The translations under genes and the position numbers were made by a program. Below are positions 7,423-16,288 of a stretch of DNA of 64,000 nucleotides, in pieces (the first letter of the stretch is position 1; each line of letters starts with the position of its first letter). This stretch comes from an uncultured Eubacteriales bacterium. Its GTDB lineage: Bacteria; Bacillota; Clostridia; Oscillospirales; CAG-272. The stretch spans positions 1 to 64,000 of the forward strand of contig CAKSLU010000008.1 in the NCBI GenBank assembly GCA_934474225.1, given 5' to 3'. The notes under the pieces are model-generated. The model was not told where the DNA came from and did not search any database. It was given only the letters and a program-made list of their open reading frames with translations.

Positions 7423-7911
7423 TCAGCTCTTCGTCAGCCCGTGCGCAAAGCCGCTCGGGTCAGCGGAGCAGACATCGCCGCCCACGACCTTGTTTTTGTA
7501 AACTAAGATATTGGCATAGACCGGGTCGGTGTAGCCGTCGTAGTTTGTGACATTGTAAGTATAGCGCATCATCTTTTTGCCCTTGTAGCGCGAAAGATCC
7601 AGTCCCTCTCCCTTCTGCAGCTCGTTGTAGGCGGCGAAGACGCGGTCAAACTCTTTCGGAATCACCACTTCACAGCTCTCAACCGGCGTTTCATCGACGA
7701 CATAGCCGAACTGGGCGAGGAACTGCACGCGGTCGCCGGCATCCCGGATGCGGTCAAAGCGAATCTGCTCGCCCACGCTTTCAAACTTTACGGCGGGCGC
7801 GGGGCTCTCGTAGGACGGAATGAACAGAATCAGCGCAAGAATCGCAAGAAACGCGAGCGCGGCAATCGATGCAAATTTCAGCGTACTCATGCGGACGGAA
7901 CGGACGAACAT
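7423..7911 (-). CDS. DUF4830-type membrane-anchored protein
   Basis: A 162-residue protein with one N-terminal membrane helix (FASIAALAFLAILALILFIP) and a soluble exported domain. EVVIPKEFDRVFAAYNELQK, GLDLSRYKGKKMMRYTYNV and ILVYKNKVVGGDVCSAD look like the DUF4830 family of Clostridia; this assignment is from memory of the motif pattern and function is unknown. GGGGG (7921-7925) is the ribosome site, 9 nt before the ATG, but it sits in the 3' arm of a strong hairpin. It follows the DUF2156 gene in the leftward operon. Confidence 0.75.
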   Translation of the reverse strand: MFVRSVRMSTLKFASIAALAFLAILALILFIPSYESPAPAVKFESVGEQIRFDRIRDAGDRVQFLAQFGYVVDETPVESCEVVIPKEFDRVFAAYNELQKGEGLDLSRYKGKKMMRYTYNVTNYDGYTDPVYANILVYKNKVVGGDVCSADPSGFAHGLTKS

Positions 7912-7912
7912 A

Positions 7913-7962
7913 GAAAAATTCCCCCTTGGCGTATTTGGTAAAGCATACGCGGGGGAATTTTC
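7913..7962 (-). promoter_or_regulatory. Large hairpin occluding the DUF4830 ribosome site
   Basis: On the minus strand GAAAATTCCCCC pairs with GGGGGAATTTTTC, with an inner GCGTAT/ATACGC stem. The 3' arm contains the only SD (GGGGG) and ends in a T-run 1 nt before the ATG at 7911. It could be a terminator after the DUF2156 gene, a translational switch, or both. Confidence 0.6.
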
Positions 7963-7974
7963 TTTTATGCACGC

Positions 7975-8874
7975 TCAGACAATCTCTGCATAGTATTTCT
8001 GCAAAAGCCGCACGGGATGGTAGGAGAGTTTGGACTGCCGCAGCCCGGCGTTGCCGTCGTCCTCCTCGCGGTTGACAAAGCGCACATCGGGGTAAGCGCC
8101 CGCCTCCAGCGTGACCAGCATCGGATAGACGCCGCGCACGGCGGGCAGCCCCTTTTCAATGTGAATCATCAGCGTGTCGCCGATGCGCTCCATTACCGAA
8201 AAGCCGAGGATGCGTCCGCCGTCCGTCAGCAGGCGGGTGTCGAGCGGCAGACTGCCGAGCAGCGGCAGGATGCGGCGGCAGGCGGCGATTTCCTCCTTTG
8301 CCGAGGCGCTGTCGTCCTCATCCGCCGCCGTATAGGCGTCGAAGAAGGCGGCAAGCGCGGGCGCGTTTTCCGCCGTGAGGGGTTCAAAGCGGTAGTCCGG
8401 ATGTTCGCGCAAGAAGGCGTTGACATGATTCTTCTGCGTGTGATACTTCTTGCCGCGGAAGACGCGCAGATCGGCGGCATCGTAGATATAATCCGCGGCG
8501 CCGTCGTTTGCGCCGAAGCGGATGCGGTCGCCGAAGGCGGCCTCAAGCAGCGGCTTTTCGTCCGCGCCGACGGGACAGAGGCGCAGCGGCGTGCCGTAGG
8601 CGGCAAGCAGTGCGCGCACGGTCTCCACGGCGTCGGCTGCGCCCGCCGCGGGCGAAAAGCAGAGGTTTTTGCCGCAGTGCTCGACGACGGCGACATGCCC
8701 GTCCACCGTGACAAGCTCGGTGCCAAGCTCACTTTCCCACATCAGCACATTGCCCGCACTGCGGTCACAGATGGTCGGTGCGGGCGATGCCGCAAACAGG
8801 GTCTGCAGCAGGTCTGCATCCGCCGGGGTGATGCGCGCGGTCTCGATTTTCACTTTGGTTTCCAGGGTACTCAT
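7975..8874 (-). CDS. DUF2156 phosphatidylglycerol-lysyltransferase-like (GNAT fold) protein
   Basis: A 299-residue protein resembling the C-terminal DUF2156 domain of MprF-type aminoacyl transferases, without the membrane flippase part. The hallmark DLRVFRGKKYHTQKNHVNAF is at about residues 133-152, followed by a second GNAT half with GRILGFSVMER and MIHIEKGLPAVRGVYP. Free-standing members are common in Clostridia and their substrate is not established. The start overlaps the rnhA stop (ATGA), so the pair is translationally coupled. No signal peptide is seen. Confidence 0.85.
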   Translation of the reverse strand: MSTLETKVKIETARITPADADLLQTLFAASPAPTICDRSAGNVLMWESELGTELVTVDGHVAVVEHCGKNLCFSPAAGAADAVETVRALLAAYGTPLRLCPVGADEKPLLEAAFGDRIRFGANDGAADYIYDAADLRVFRGKKYHTQKNHVNAFLREHPDYRFEPLTAENAPALAAFFDAYTAADEDDSASAKEEIAACRRILPLLGSLPLDTRLLTDGGRILGFSVMERIGDTLMIHIEKGLPAVRGVYPMLVTLEAGAYPDVRFVNREEDDGNAGLRQSKLSYHPVRLLQKYYAEIV

Positions 8875-9311
8875 AAAAGAAATTTTTCAGCCTCCGATAC
8901 GGCAAGACGGTCGCAGCGCTCGTTGTAAGGGTGCCCTGCATGCCCTTTGACCCAGACGAGGGTGACGCGGTGCGTGTCCAGAAGGTCGAGCAGCCGCTCC
9001 CACAGATCAATGTTGAGCGCGGGCTTGCCGTCGCCTTTTTTCCAGCCCTTTTTGCGCCAGCCGACCGCCCACTTTTTGTTGACGGCGTCCACCAGATATT
9101 TCGAGTCCGAGGTCAGCACCACCTCGCACGGCTCCTTCAGGGCGGCAAGCCCGGTGATGGCGCCGAGCAGCTCCATGCGGTTGTTGGTGGTCAGCGCTTC
9201 GCCGCCCGAAAATTCCTTTTCGACGCCGTTGTAAACCAAAATCGCGCCGTACCCGCCCGGGCCGGGATTGCCCTTGCACGCGCCGTCTGTATAGAGCTCT
9301 ACCTTTTTCAT
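8871..9311 (-). CDS. rnhA: Ribonuclease HI
   Basis: A 146-residue type 1 RNase H that cuts the RNA strand of RNA-DNA hybrids. The catalytic acidic residues are visible: D in ELYTDGACKGNPGPGGYGA, E in NNRMELLGAI, D in TSDSKYLVDA, and the late D in NERCDRLA. The basic GWRKKGWKK protrusion is present. GGAAGG precedes the ATG. A promoter lies just upstream, back to back with that of the glycosidase gene. It starts a leftward operon reaching to 7221. Confidence 0.96.
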   Translation of the reverse strand: MKKVELYTDGACKGNPGPGGYGAILVYNGVEKEFSGGEALTTNNRMELLGAITGLAALKEPCEVVLTSDSKYLVDAVNKKWAVGWRKKGWKKGDGKPALNIDLWERLLDLLDTHRVTLVWVKGHAGHPYNERCDRLAVSEAEKFLL

Positions 9312-9346
9312 AAGCGACCTTCCCGAAAAAAAGTTTTCCGTCAGCT

Positions 9347-9375
9347 ATTTTACCATGTCCGCGGCAAAAAAGCAA
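9347..9375 (-). promoter_or_regulatory. Promoter of the rnhA operon
   Basis: Minus strand TTGCTT (9375-9370), 17-nt spacer, TAAAAT (9352-9347), about 36 nt before the rnhA ATG. Confidence 0.6.
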
Positions 9376-9395
9376 GGAAAGGCGTGAGGGAAAAC

Positions 9396-9424
9396 TGGAC
9401 ATTTTCCGACAAAGATGATAGAAT
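9396..9424 (+). promoter_or_regulatory. Promoter of the GHL10 glycosidase gene
   Basis: TGGACA (9396-9401), 17-nt spacer, TAGAAT (9419-9424), about 80 nt before the ATG at 9504. It is divergent from the rnhA promoter. Confidence 0.7.
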
Positions 9425-9503
9425 GGAGCAAATGCATGTTATCGGCATCCCCCGCATAGGTTTTACCGTGCGGGCGGACGAGCCTGCACGAAGGAGGCAC
9501 AAA

Positions 9504-11045
9504 ATGAATGAGAAAAAACTGAGCATCCTGCTTTCGTGCGCCATGCTGCTTTTGCTGCTGTCTGCGGTACTGCCGCTTGTGCTGATCTTCTCGGGGCCGA
9601 CGGTCGCCGCCGCGCCCGCGCTTGCCGCAGAGGAGACCGCCCCCGCGGCACTCGCCGCCATCCGGGATGCGGACGCCGAGATGCGCGGGCTGTGGATCGC
9701 CACGGTGAATAACATCAACTTCCCTTCCCGCCGCGGGCTGTCCGCATCGGCGCTCGCCGCGGAACTGGACGGTATCGTGGATTTCGCCGCCGAGAACGGA
9801 TTCAACGCAATCTTCTTCCAGGTGCGCCCCGCCGCCGACGCGCTCTATCGCTCGTCGCTTTTCCCGGCGTCGAAGTTTGTCTCGGGCGAGGCGGGCAAGG
9901 CGCCGGACGGCGACTTTGACTGCCTCGGGCACCTCACGCGCGCGGCGCACGAAAAGCAGATTGCCGTGCACGCCTGGGTGAACCCGCTGCGTGTGACCGC
10001 CGGCAGCGCCGCCTATCCGCAGACCGACCGCGCGGAACTCCCTGCGGGCAGTTATGCGGCGACGCATCCGGACGCCGTCGTCGCCTACGCGGACGGCAAA
10101 CTCTATTTCAACGCGGGGCTGCCCGAGATTCGGCAGCTCGTCGCCGACGGCGTGCGCGAGATCTGTGAGAATTACGCGGTGGACGGCATTATTTTTGACG
10201 ATTATTTCTACCCTTATCCGGTGGACGGCGCCGTCTTTGACGACGACGCGGCATACGCCGCCTACGGCGCGGACTATGCCGACCGCGCCGACTTTCGCCG
10301 CGACAACATCAACAAGCTGGTTCGTGTCTGCTACGATGCGGTCAAGGAGACAAATCCGGACATGCGTTTCGGCGTGTCGCCCTTCGGCATCTGGAAAAAC
10401 GGCGACGGCGAAAACGGCGGCAGTGCGACGCGCGGGCTATCTGCCTACGACGCCATCTACTGCGACGCGCTCGCCTGGGTGGAGGGCGGCTATGTCGACT
10501 ACCTCGCGCCGCAGCTCTACTGGTCGTTTGACACCGCGAGCGCGCGCTATGACACGCTTTGCGAGTGGTGGAACCGTGCGCTCGACGCAAGCGGCGTTGA
10601 CCTCTATATCAACCACGGCGCGTACCGCTATGCCGAGGGGAAGATGGAGAGCGGTGAGATAACGCGGCAGACCGAATACGCGCGCGACCTGTACGCCTAC
10701 CGCGGCAGTCTGTACTACGGCTACACCGCCCTGCGCGACAACGCGGGCGGGGTGACCGATGAGGTAAAGGCGCTCTTTTCCAAGGCGATTTCCTACCCCG
10801 ACTACACCGACGACGGCAGTCTGCCCACGCTTGCCACGGTGCAGGACGGCGCGCATGTGACGGACGCATCGCTTACGCTTGTCGGCGCGTCCAATCCCGC
10901 CTACGCCGTCAGCATCAACGGCATCACGCCCTACCGCAAGAAGGACGGCAGCTTCACGCTCACGCTGTCCCTGCGGGACGGCGACAACCTCATCACCGTG
11001 CAGAACGGCGCGGCAAAGCTCGAACTGCTTGTCACGAAAGATTAA
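9504..11045 (+). CDS. GHL10 (DUF187) family putative glycoside hydrolase, exported
   Basis: A 513-residue exported protein. The N-terminus has a strong hydrophobic helix (ILLSCAMLLLLLSAVLPLVL) acting as signal or anchor. The catalytic-type barrel follows: AEMRGLWIATVNNINFPS, FNAIFFQVRPAADALY, HAWVNPLRV, and VDGIIFDDYFYPYP, with acidic residues at strand ends. This matches the glycosyl hydrolase-like 10/DUF187 family acting on surface or dietary glycans; the exact substrate is unknown. A C-terminal Ig-like region (about residues 435-513) follows. AAGGAGG at 9491-9497 fixes the start at 9504, although the frame is open far upstream. Confidence 0.88.
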   Translation: MNEKKLSILLSCAMLLLLLSAVLPLVLIFSGPTVAAAPALAAEETAPAALAAIRDADAEMRGLWIATVNNINFPSRRGLSASALAAELDGIVDFAAENGFNAIFFQVRPAADALYRSSLFPASKFVSGEAGKAPDGDFDCLGHLTRAAHEKQIAVHAWVNPLRVTAGSAAYPQTDRAELPAGSYAATHPDAVVAYADGKLYFNAGLPEIRQLVADGVREICENYAVDGIIFDDYFYPYPVDGAVFDDDAAYAAYGADYADRADFRRDNINKLVRVCYDAVKETNPDMRFGVSPFGIWKNGDGENGGSATRGLSAYDAIYCDALAWVEGGYVDYLAPQLYWSFDTASARYDTLCEWWNRALDASGVDLYINHGAYRYAEGKMESGEITRQTEYARDLYAYRGSLYYGYTALRDNAGGVTDEVKALFSKAISYPDYTDDGSLPTLATVQDGAHVTDASLTLVGASNPAYAVSINGITPYRKKDGSFTLTLSLRDGDNLITVQNGAAKLELLVTKD

Positions 11046-11071
11046 GAACCCCTTATTTTCCGGGCGCGGCA

Positions 11072-11100
11072 TTGACTTTTTGCACCCGGCATGGTATGAT
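11072..11100 (+). promoter_or_regulatory. Promoter of the CxxC-repeat SLH protein gene
   Basis: TTGACT (11072-11077), 17-nt spacer, TATGAT (11095-11100). Near consensus; a leader of about 60 nt precedes the ATG at 11168. Confidence 0.8.
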
Positions 11101-11167
11101 ACTTTTGGGATATTGTCCCACTAATGCAGTAAAAAAACAAGGAACATAAACAGAAGAGGAGACCGAA

Positions 11168-12937
11168 ATGAAGAAAAAGACTCTGGCACTTGCCGTTTTG
11201 CTTTGCACGGCGCTTCTGCTGGCGCTTACCTGTGCTGCGGCAGAATGCAAGCACAACTTTGTGGAGCAGCCCGGCCGCGTACCCGCCACCTGTACGGCAG
11301 AGGGAACGATTCCCTACACCTGCTCCAAGTGCGGTGAGCAGAAAACCGAGAAAATCCCGATGCTGGAGCACGACTTTGAGGAAACGGCGCGCACCGCGCC
11401 CACCTGCACGGCGTCCGGCACGGTGACCTACAAGTGCTCGATGTGCGGCACAACGAAGCAGGAAGACCTTGAACCGACGGGGCACAACTGGAAGGAGACC
11501 GCAAAGACTGCGGCGACCTGCACCGAGGCGGGCAAGACGACCTACCGCTGCACCCGCTGCGGCGAGGAAAAGGTTGAGGAAGTCAAGGCGCTCGGGCACG
11601 ATTTTTCGGTCTTCAAGAGCACTTCCGCCACCTGCACGGCGCGCGGCGAGAGCACCTATCAGTGCTCCCGCTGCAAGGAGCTGACGCTCAAGAGCGAAGG
11701 CGCGCTCGGCCACGACAACAAGGAGACCGGCGGCCCCACCTGCACCGAGGGCGGCAGAATCACCTACACCTGCAAGCGCTGCGGCAATGTGTCCACCGGC
11801 AGCTATAAGAGCGCGCTCGGGCACAAGACGCCGAGAGAATCTTCCTCTGCATGGCGCGTCTACAAAAGGGCAACCTGCGAGGAATCCGGCAGCAAGCGCG
11901 CCAAGTGCGAGCGCTGCGGCGAATATGTCTACATCGACATCCCGCGCACCGACCATGACTACGGCGAGCTGACGCTGGTCTCGCTGCCGACTTCTTCTTC
12001 CGCGGGCAAGGCATCGTACACCTGCGCGGACTGCGGCACGACCAAGACGGTCTCGATCCCGCGCGGCACGAAGGACCTGTCGGATTACTATGTGCCCGCC
12101 GTCAAGGCATCGGTCGAAGACGGGCTTGTCCCCGCGGGCACCAAGGTCAGCTTCACCTGCCCGCTTGCGGAGGCGGAGATCTACTATGCGCTCGGCGGCA
12201 AGGACCCCACGCGCCGCGCAAACCGCACCCTGTTTGACCCCGACAAACCTATCGTCATTACCGAGACGACGATCATCCGGGTGTGCGCCGAATACGGCGA
12301 CGCGGAGACCTCCGATGTCCTCGGTCTGTTCTATCTGGTCAAGGACGGCAAGACCTCGGTCTACCTCGCCCCGGACGCATCCGAGGGCGGCTACATGACG
12401 CTGCCGAACAACAAAAAGTTCCGCCCCGAGGACAAGGCGACCCGCTACGAAGTCATTGAGGCGATGGACGAACTGTTCAACTCCTTTGCCGACCCGGCGA
12501 AGACCGTCTTCTCCGATGTGGACAAGGCGCATAAGGCGATGGTTGCCAAATTCGTCGGCGCAAAACTGCTGGACGGCTATGAGGACGGCACTTTCCGCGG
12601 CAACGCGACCATCAAGCGCAGCGAACTTGCCAAGGTGCTGGCGCTGGCGCTGGGGCTTGACACCGAGAATGTGAAGATCGCCGCCTCCAAGCGCTTCGGC
12701 GATGTACCTTCGTCGCACTGGGCATACGGCTACATCTATGCCATGACCAAGGCGGGCTACCTCAAGGGCGATAACGGCAATTTCCGCCCCGAGGACAACA
12801 TCAGCCGCGCCGAGCTTGTCACCGTGCTCAACCGCATTGCCGACATTGACGAAGGCAGCGGCGTGAAAATCGCGGATGTGGACAAGAACCACTGGGCATA
12901 CGGCTATATCTGCGCCGCCGTTTACCGTTCCAACTGA
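11168..12937 (+). CDS. Surface protein with seven CxxC repeats and SLH domains
   Basis: A 589-residue secreted protein. A signal peptide (MKKKTLALAVLLCTALLLAL) precedes roughly 270 residues of about seven repeats, each with TCT..G...Y.C..CG and usually a GHD/GHN/EHD step, giving three Cys and one His per unit. A chitobiase-type Ig-like domain (about 300-390) follows, with ALGGKDPTRRA. Two clear SLH motifs and a partial third (FRPEDKATRYEVIEAMDEL, FRGNATIKRSELAKVLALAL, FRPEDNISRAELVTVLNRIA) close the protein. SLH domains bind pyruvylated wall polysaccharide, so it should be wall-anchored. Zinc or disulfide roles of the repeats are inference. AGAGGAGA lies before the ATG. Confidence 0.85.
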   Translation: MKKKTLALAVLLCTALLLALTCAAAECKHNFVEQPGRVPATCTAEGTIPYTCSKCGEQKTEKIPMLEHDFEETARTAPTCTASGTVTYKCSMCGTTKQEDLEPTGHNWKETAKTAATCTEAGKTTYRCTRCGEEKVEEVKALGHDFSVFKSTSATCTARGESTYQCSRCKELTLKSEGALGHDNKETGGPTCTEGGRITYTCKRCGNVSTGSYKSALGHKTPRESSSAWRVYKRATCEESGSKRAKCERCGEYVYIDIPRTDHDYGELTLVSLPTSSSAGKASYTCADCGTTKTVSIPRGTKDLSDYYVPAVKASVEDGLVPAGTKVSFTCPLAEAEIYYALGGKDPTRRANRTLFDPDKPIVITETTIIRVCAEYGDAETSDVLGLFYLVKDGKTSVYLAPDASEGGYMTLPNNKKFRPEDKATRYEVIEAMDELFNSFADPAKTVFSDVDKAHKAMVAKFVGAKLLDGYEDGTFRGNATIKRSELAKVLALALGLDTENVKIAASKRFGDVPSSHWAYGYIYAMTKAGYLKGDNGNFRPEDNISRAELVTVLNRIADIDEGSGVKIADVDKNHWAYGYICAAVYRSN

Positions 12938-12955
12938 ACAGCATCCGTTTCACAC

Positions 12956-12986
12956 ACAAAAACCGCCCGTTTCCGGGCGGTTTTTC
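12956..12986 (+). terminator. Intrinsic terminator after the CxxC-repeat SLH gene
   Basis: Stem CCGCCCG/CGGGCGG (12963-12980) flanked by AA/TT pairs and followed by TTTTT. Confidence 0.9.
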
Positions 12987-13069
12987 AGTTGCAGACAGCC
13001 CGGAACGCCCCCATTCATCCGGGCTGCGGCAGTTCAAACTTCTCTTGTATATCCTGTATGTTTTTGACC

Positions 13070-13099
13070 TTGACGCACCCCTTTATTTTCGGTTATAAT
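13070..13099 (+). promoter_or_regulatory. Promoter of the 849-residue SLH protein gene
   Basis: TTGACG (13070-13075), 18-nt spacer, consensus TATAAT (13094-13099). A second possible -35 (TTGACC, 13064) overlaps it. Confidence 0.8.
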
Positions 13100-13137
13100 G
13101 AACATAGCAACCTATATTTTTTCCGGAGGTACGGCTT

Positions 13138-15687
13138 ATGAAAAAATCATTTCTCCCGATTCTTGCGCTCCTGCTCACGCTGATGCTCAGCGTGGCGGTC
13201 GCGGCAGCGGACACCGTCTATCTGAACGACGGCGGAACCGGCGACGGCACAACGGCGGAGACGCCGCTCGGCGACCTTGCGGCAGCCATTGATGCCGTGA
13301 AGGGCGGCGGCAAAATCGTCATTACAAACACCTATACGATGAACGAAGCGTTCATCGAGCCGGCGCATGACGGCATGATCACCATCACGGGCGGCAAGTT
13401 TGTGCTGAACCACGCACAGTACAGCCGCTACTACATGAGCGGCCCCGTTACCTTTGAAAAGATCACCTTTGCCATCGGCGCGGAAAACACGGCGAAGACC
13501 GGCATGATTCTCGCCCGCTTCAACGAAATCGTCATGGGCGAGGGCGTCACCACCGCAGGCAAATTTCTGGTTATCGGCGGCTATCAGTTCGGCAACCCCG
13601 TGCTGGATCCGCCCGAGCATACCGGCGGCGCCATGGATTCGCACATCACCATCAAAAGCGGTACATACGACACGGTTGCCGGTTTCTCGCGCGGCAACAG
13701 TTCCAACACCTTCCGCGGCACCTCCTACATCACGGTGAACGGCGGCACGGTCAAGAACCTGTACGGCGCATCGGTCAACGGTTCCTACTCCGGCAGCACC
13801 GAGATTACAATCAACGACGGCACGGTCTCCACGCTCTACACCGGCGGCGACAAGACGAGACGCTTAAACGGCGACGCGAAGATCACCGTAAACGGCGGCA
13901 AGGTCGGCAACCTGGTGGTCAACAATGTCATGGGTCACGCCGACATCTTCTACCTCGGCGGCAGAATCGACGCCATGTCCAAATCCGTGGAGGACGCTAT
14001 CGCATCGAAGGTCACCGACGGCACCGTCAACCTGGTGGTGCGCAAGGGACTGCGCGCAGCGGACTTCATCGATATCTTTGACAGCGCCACCTATGAGGAC
14101 GGCACCAAGGTTTCGGCGGCAAGCGATGCGGAGATTGCGGAATACACCACCATCGACCGCGTGCCCGCAAAGAGCCATGCCAACATGATTCGCGTCTATG
14201 TTTCTGTCCGCGGCAACGGCGACGGCACCACGCCCGACAGCGCCATCAGCGACCTCGCGGCGGCATACGACCTCATCGGCGACATGGACGGCACCATCGT
14301 CATCATCAACGACTACGAGTTTGAGGCCAACTTCACCGAGCCGGAGCATGCAAACAAGATTGTCATCACTTCCTACGACGGTGAGAAGTATTACAACGGT
14401 TCGCTCGACTTCGGCAAGAGCAAGCGCTTCTATTTCAGCGGCGACACCACCTTCGAGAACACGCGTTTCAAGTACGAGAATTCGCTGCTCTTCGTCGGCA
14501 ACTACAACAACATGACTTTCGGCACCGGCCTTGAGACGCCCGTCTACGGCGAAGGCTCGATTTATGTGGTCGGCGGTCATCAGCTGGCAGGCAACATGAA
14601 GACCGCACCGAAGGAAGAGGTCGCGGGCACGATTACGGTGGAGAGCGGCAACTACTACTGCTTCATCGGCTATTCGCGCGGCTCCGGCGTGGAGACGACG
14701 CCGAAGGGTACGCAGACCATCAACTTTGTCGGCGGCGATGTGCAGCGCATTTACGGCGGCCCTGTCCAGGCAAATACCGGTGACGGCATTGTTCTGAACA
14801 TTTCGGGCGGCACGGTGCATGACGCTATCTTCGTCGGCGCTGACCAGTTCTACTACAGCAACAATGCGGAACTGAACATTTCCGGCGGCAAAATCAACCG
14901 TCTCTGCCTCCAGAATGTCATCGGTGCCACCAAACTCAACTGGACCGGCGGCGAAATCGACGCGATGGAGAAAATTTACGGCGTGAACAACGACGGCACC
15001 GTGGATGTTTCCAAGCTTGCAGGCAATGCAAGCTACACACTCACCTATGCCAATGTGACGCCCACGGCAGAGATGCTTTCGCTGTTTGACAAGACCGAGG
15101 CAGGCGCGGGCACGCCGAAGTTCACGGCAAGCCGCACCTATGAGAATCAGTTTGCCGATGTACCGGCAAATGCGTGGTTCCACACTTATGTCAAGACTGC
15201 GTATGAATACGCACTCGCAAACGGCACGGGCAAGACGACCTTCTCCCCCGACAATACCTTCACGGTTGCACAGGCACTGACCGCAGCCGCCAATATCCAC
15301 AAGGCTTACACGGGCAGTACCATTGACACCGCAGGTGCAGCAAACTGGTTCGACCCCTATGTGAAGTACTGCGTGGCAAACGGCATCGTCAAGGAAGGCC
15401 AGTTTGCAGCAGACAAGATGAACCAGCCCATTTCGCGCGGCGATATGGCGGTTGTCTTTGCAAACATTCTGCCCGAGAGCGAGTACACTGCGATTCGCGA
15501 AAAGGCGCTGAGCGACATCACGGACGATATGGCATGCGCAGCAGCAGTCCGCAAGCTGGCGAACGCCGGCATCGTCGGCGGTGACGCCGGCACGGGCAAG
15601 TTCCGTCCCGCAGACGGCATCAAGCGCTCCGAGGCGTGCGTCATCTTCACCCGCATCGCCGTTGCCTCCATGCGCGACGCAAAGTAA
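13138..15687 (+). CDS. SLH-anchored surface protein with beta-helix-like repeats
   Basis: An 849-residue secreted protein. After the signal peptide (FLPILALLLTLMLSVAVAAA) come two similar halves, each opening with a VYLNDGGTGDGTTAETPLGD or VYVSVRGNGDGTTPDSAISD type segment and containing many short ITINGGTV/LNISGGTV-like rungs typical of right-handed parallel beta-helices. The last 180 residues are three SLH modules starting at FTASRTYENQFADVPANAW. The SLH block is almost the same as that of the next gene. No catalytic residues could be assigned; a polysaccharide-binding or adhesin role is inference. GGAGGT at 13125-13130 is 7 nt before the ATG. Confidence 0.85.
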   Translation: MKKSFLPILALLLTLMLSVAVAAADTVYLNDGGTGDGTTAETPLGDLAAAIDAVKGGGKIVITNTYTMNEAFIEPAHDGMITITGGKFVLNHAQYSRYYMSGPVTFEKITFAIGAENTAKTGMILARFNEIVMGEGVTTAGKFLVIGGYQFGNPVLDPPEHTGGAMDSHITIKSGTYDTVAGFSRGNSSNTFRGTSYITVNGGTVKNLYGASVNGSYSGSTEITINDGTVSTLYTGGDKTRRLNGDAKITVNGGKVGNLVVNNVMGHADIFYLGGRIDAMSKSVEDAIASKVTDGTVNLVVRKGLRAADFIDIFDSATYEDGTKVSAASDAEIAEYTTIDRVPAKSHANMIRVYVSVRGNGDGTTPDSAISDLAAAYDLIGDMDGTIVIINDYEFEANFTEPEHANKIVITSYDGEKYYNGSLDFGKSKRFYFSGDTTFENTRFKYENSLLFVGNYNNMTFGTGLETPVYGEGSIYVVGGHQLAGNMKTAPKEEVAGTITVESGNYYCFIGYSRGSGVETTPKGTQTINFVGGDVQRIYGGPVQANTGDGIVLNISGGTVHDAIFVGADQFYYSNNAELNISGGKINRLCLQNVIGATKLNWTGGEIDAMEKIYGVNNDGTVDVSKLAGNASYTLTYANVTPTAEMLSLFDKTEAGAGTPKFTASRTYENQFADVPANAWFHTYVKTAYEYALANGTGKTTFSPDNTFTVAQALTAAANIHKAYTGSTIDTAGAANWFDPYVKYCVANGIVKEGQFAADKMNQPISRGDMAVVFANILPESEYTAIREKALSDITDDMACAAAVRKLANAGIVGGDAGTGKFRPADGIKRSEACVIFTRIAVASMRDAK

Positions 15688-15703
15688 GAAAAAGAGAAAA
15701 GAG

Positions 15704-15736
15704 AGAGGAACGAACCTGCGGTTCGTTCCTCTTTTT
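15704..15736 (+). terminator. Intrinsic terminator after the 849-residue SLH gene
   Basis: A 12-bp stem AGAGGAACGAAC/GTTCGTTCCTCT with loop CTGCG and a T-run. Confidence 0.92.
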
Positions 15737-15743
15737 CGTAATA

Positions 15744-16087
15744 GGCTTCCCTTGGGGGAGAGCTGTCCGAGACGCGATGCGTCTCGCGGAGTTTTTCTTC
15801 GTCGGCTGAACACCGACGATTTCGCGATGCGAAACCGAAAAACATCCTGGTGGCGACTGATGAGGGACTGCGCAGAGCAAAGCATTGCACCATGCTGTGC
15901 CGACTGCCTGCAAGCCCTCATCCGACGCGCGATGCGCGCCACCTTCCCCACCGGGGAAGGCTAAGACGCGGCGGGAGCGAGCCCCCGCCCTACGGTATGT
16001 ACAGGTTCTTTACAAACCGGTAGGGGTCGGCGCCTCGACGACCCGCCTCCACCAAAGCAAAAGCGGGCGACCAATGGTCGCCCCTAC
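15744..16087. repeat. Composite array of palindromic repeats (array 1)
   Basis: This gene-free stretch holds three repeat types. 15744-15962 is a family A-like element (GGCTTCCCTTGGGGGA...CTTCCCCACCGGGGAAGGCT) split by the small inner element at 15788-15847. 15967-15994 is a family D palindrome (GGCGGGAGCGAGCCCCCGCC with CTACG). 16020-16087 is a family C element (GTAGGGGTCGGCG...CGACCAATGGTCGCCCCTAC). No coding frame here looks real. Confidence 0.8.
15788..15847 (+). repeat. Inner element I, copy 1
   Basis: A 60-bp element with ends GGAGTTTTTC and GAAAAACATCC as imperfect inverted repeats. It contains the hairpins CGTCGG/CCGACG and TTTCGC/GCGAAA. It is preceded by a small GAGACGC/GCGTCTC hairpin. 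Confidence 0.8.
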
Positions 16088-16205
16088 AGAATGATGGAGA
16101 CGCTCCGCGAACCGACAATGTTCTTTTCACTCCATCCGCAAGTTTATTTTTCGGAAAACTGTCCGAAAATATAAAAATCCTCTGCAAAATCTTTTTATTT
16201 TCTAA

Positions 16206-16233
16206 TTGTTTTTCACAGCATACATGTTATAAT
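16206..16233 (+). promoter_or_regulatory. Promoter of the 591-residue SLH protein gene
   Basis: TTGTTT (16206-16211), 16-nt spacer, consensus TATAAT (16228-16233), about 55 nt before the ATG. From 16088 to this promoter nothing else is seen. Confidence 0.65.
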
Positions 16234-16288
16234 GATTTTAGGAATTGTGCAAAAAGCACAGGTTTTCGAGAAAACGGAGGTTTTGATT

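Noticed and set aside
13864..15951. 695-codon open frame on the minus strand over the SLH gene
   Set aside because: Composition is that of a GC-rich shadow (His/Val/Asp/Arg-rich, no domains), it runs through repeat array 1, and the plus strand has a signal peptide, beta-helix rungs and SLH domains.
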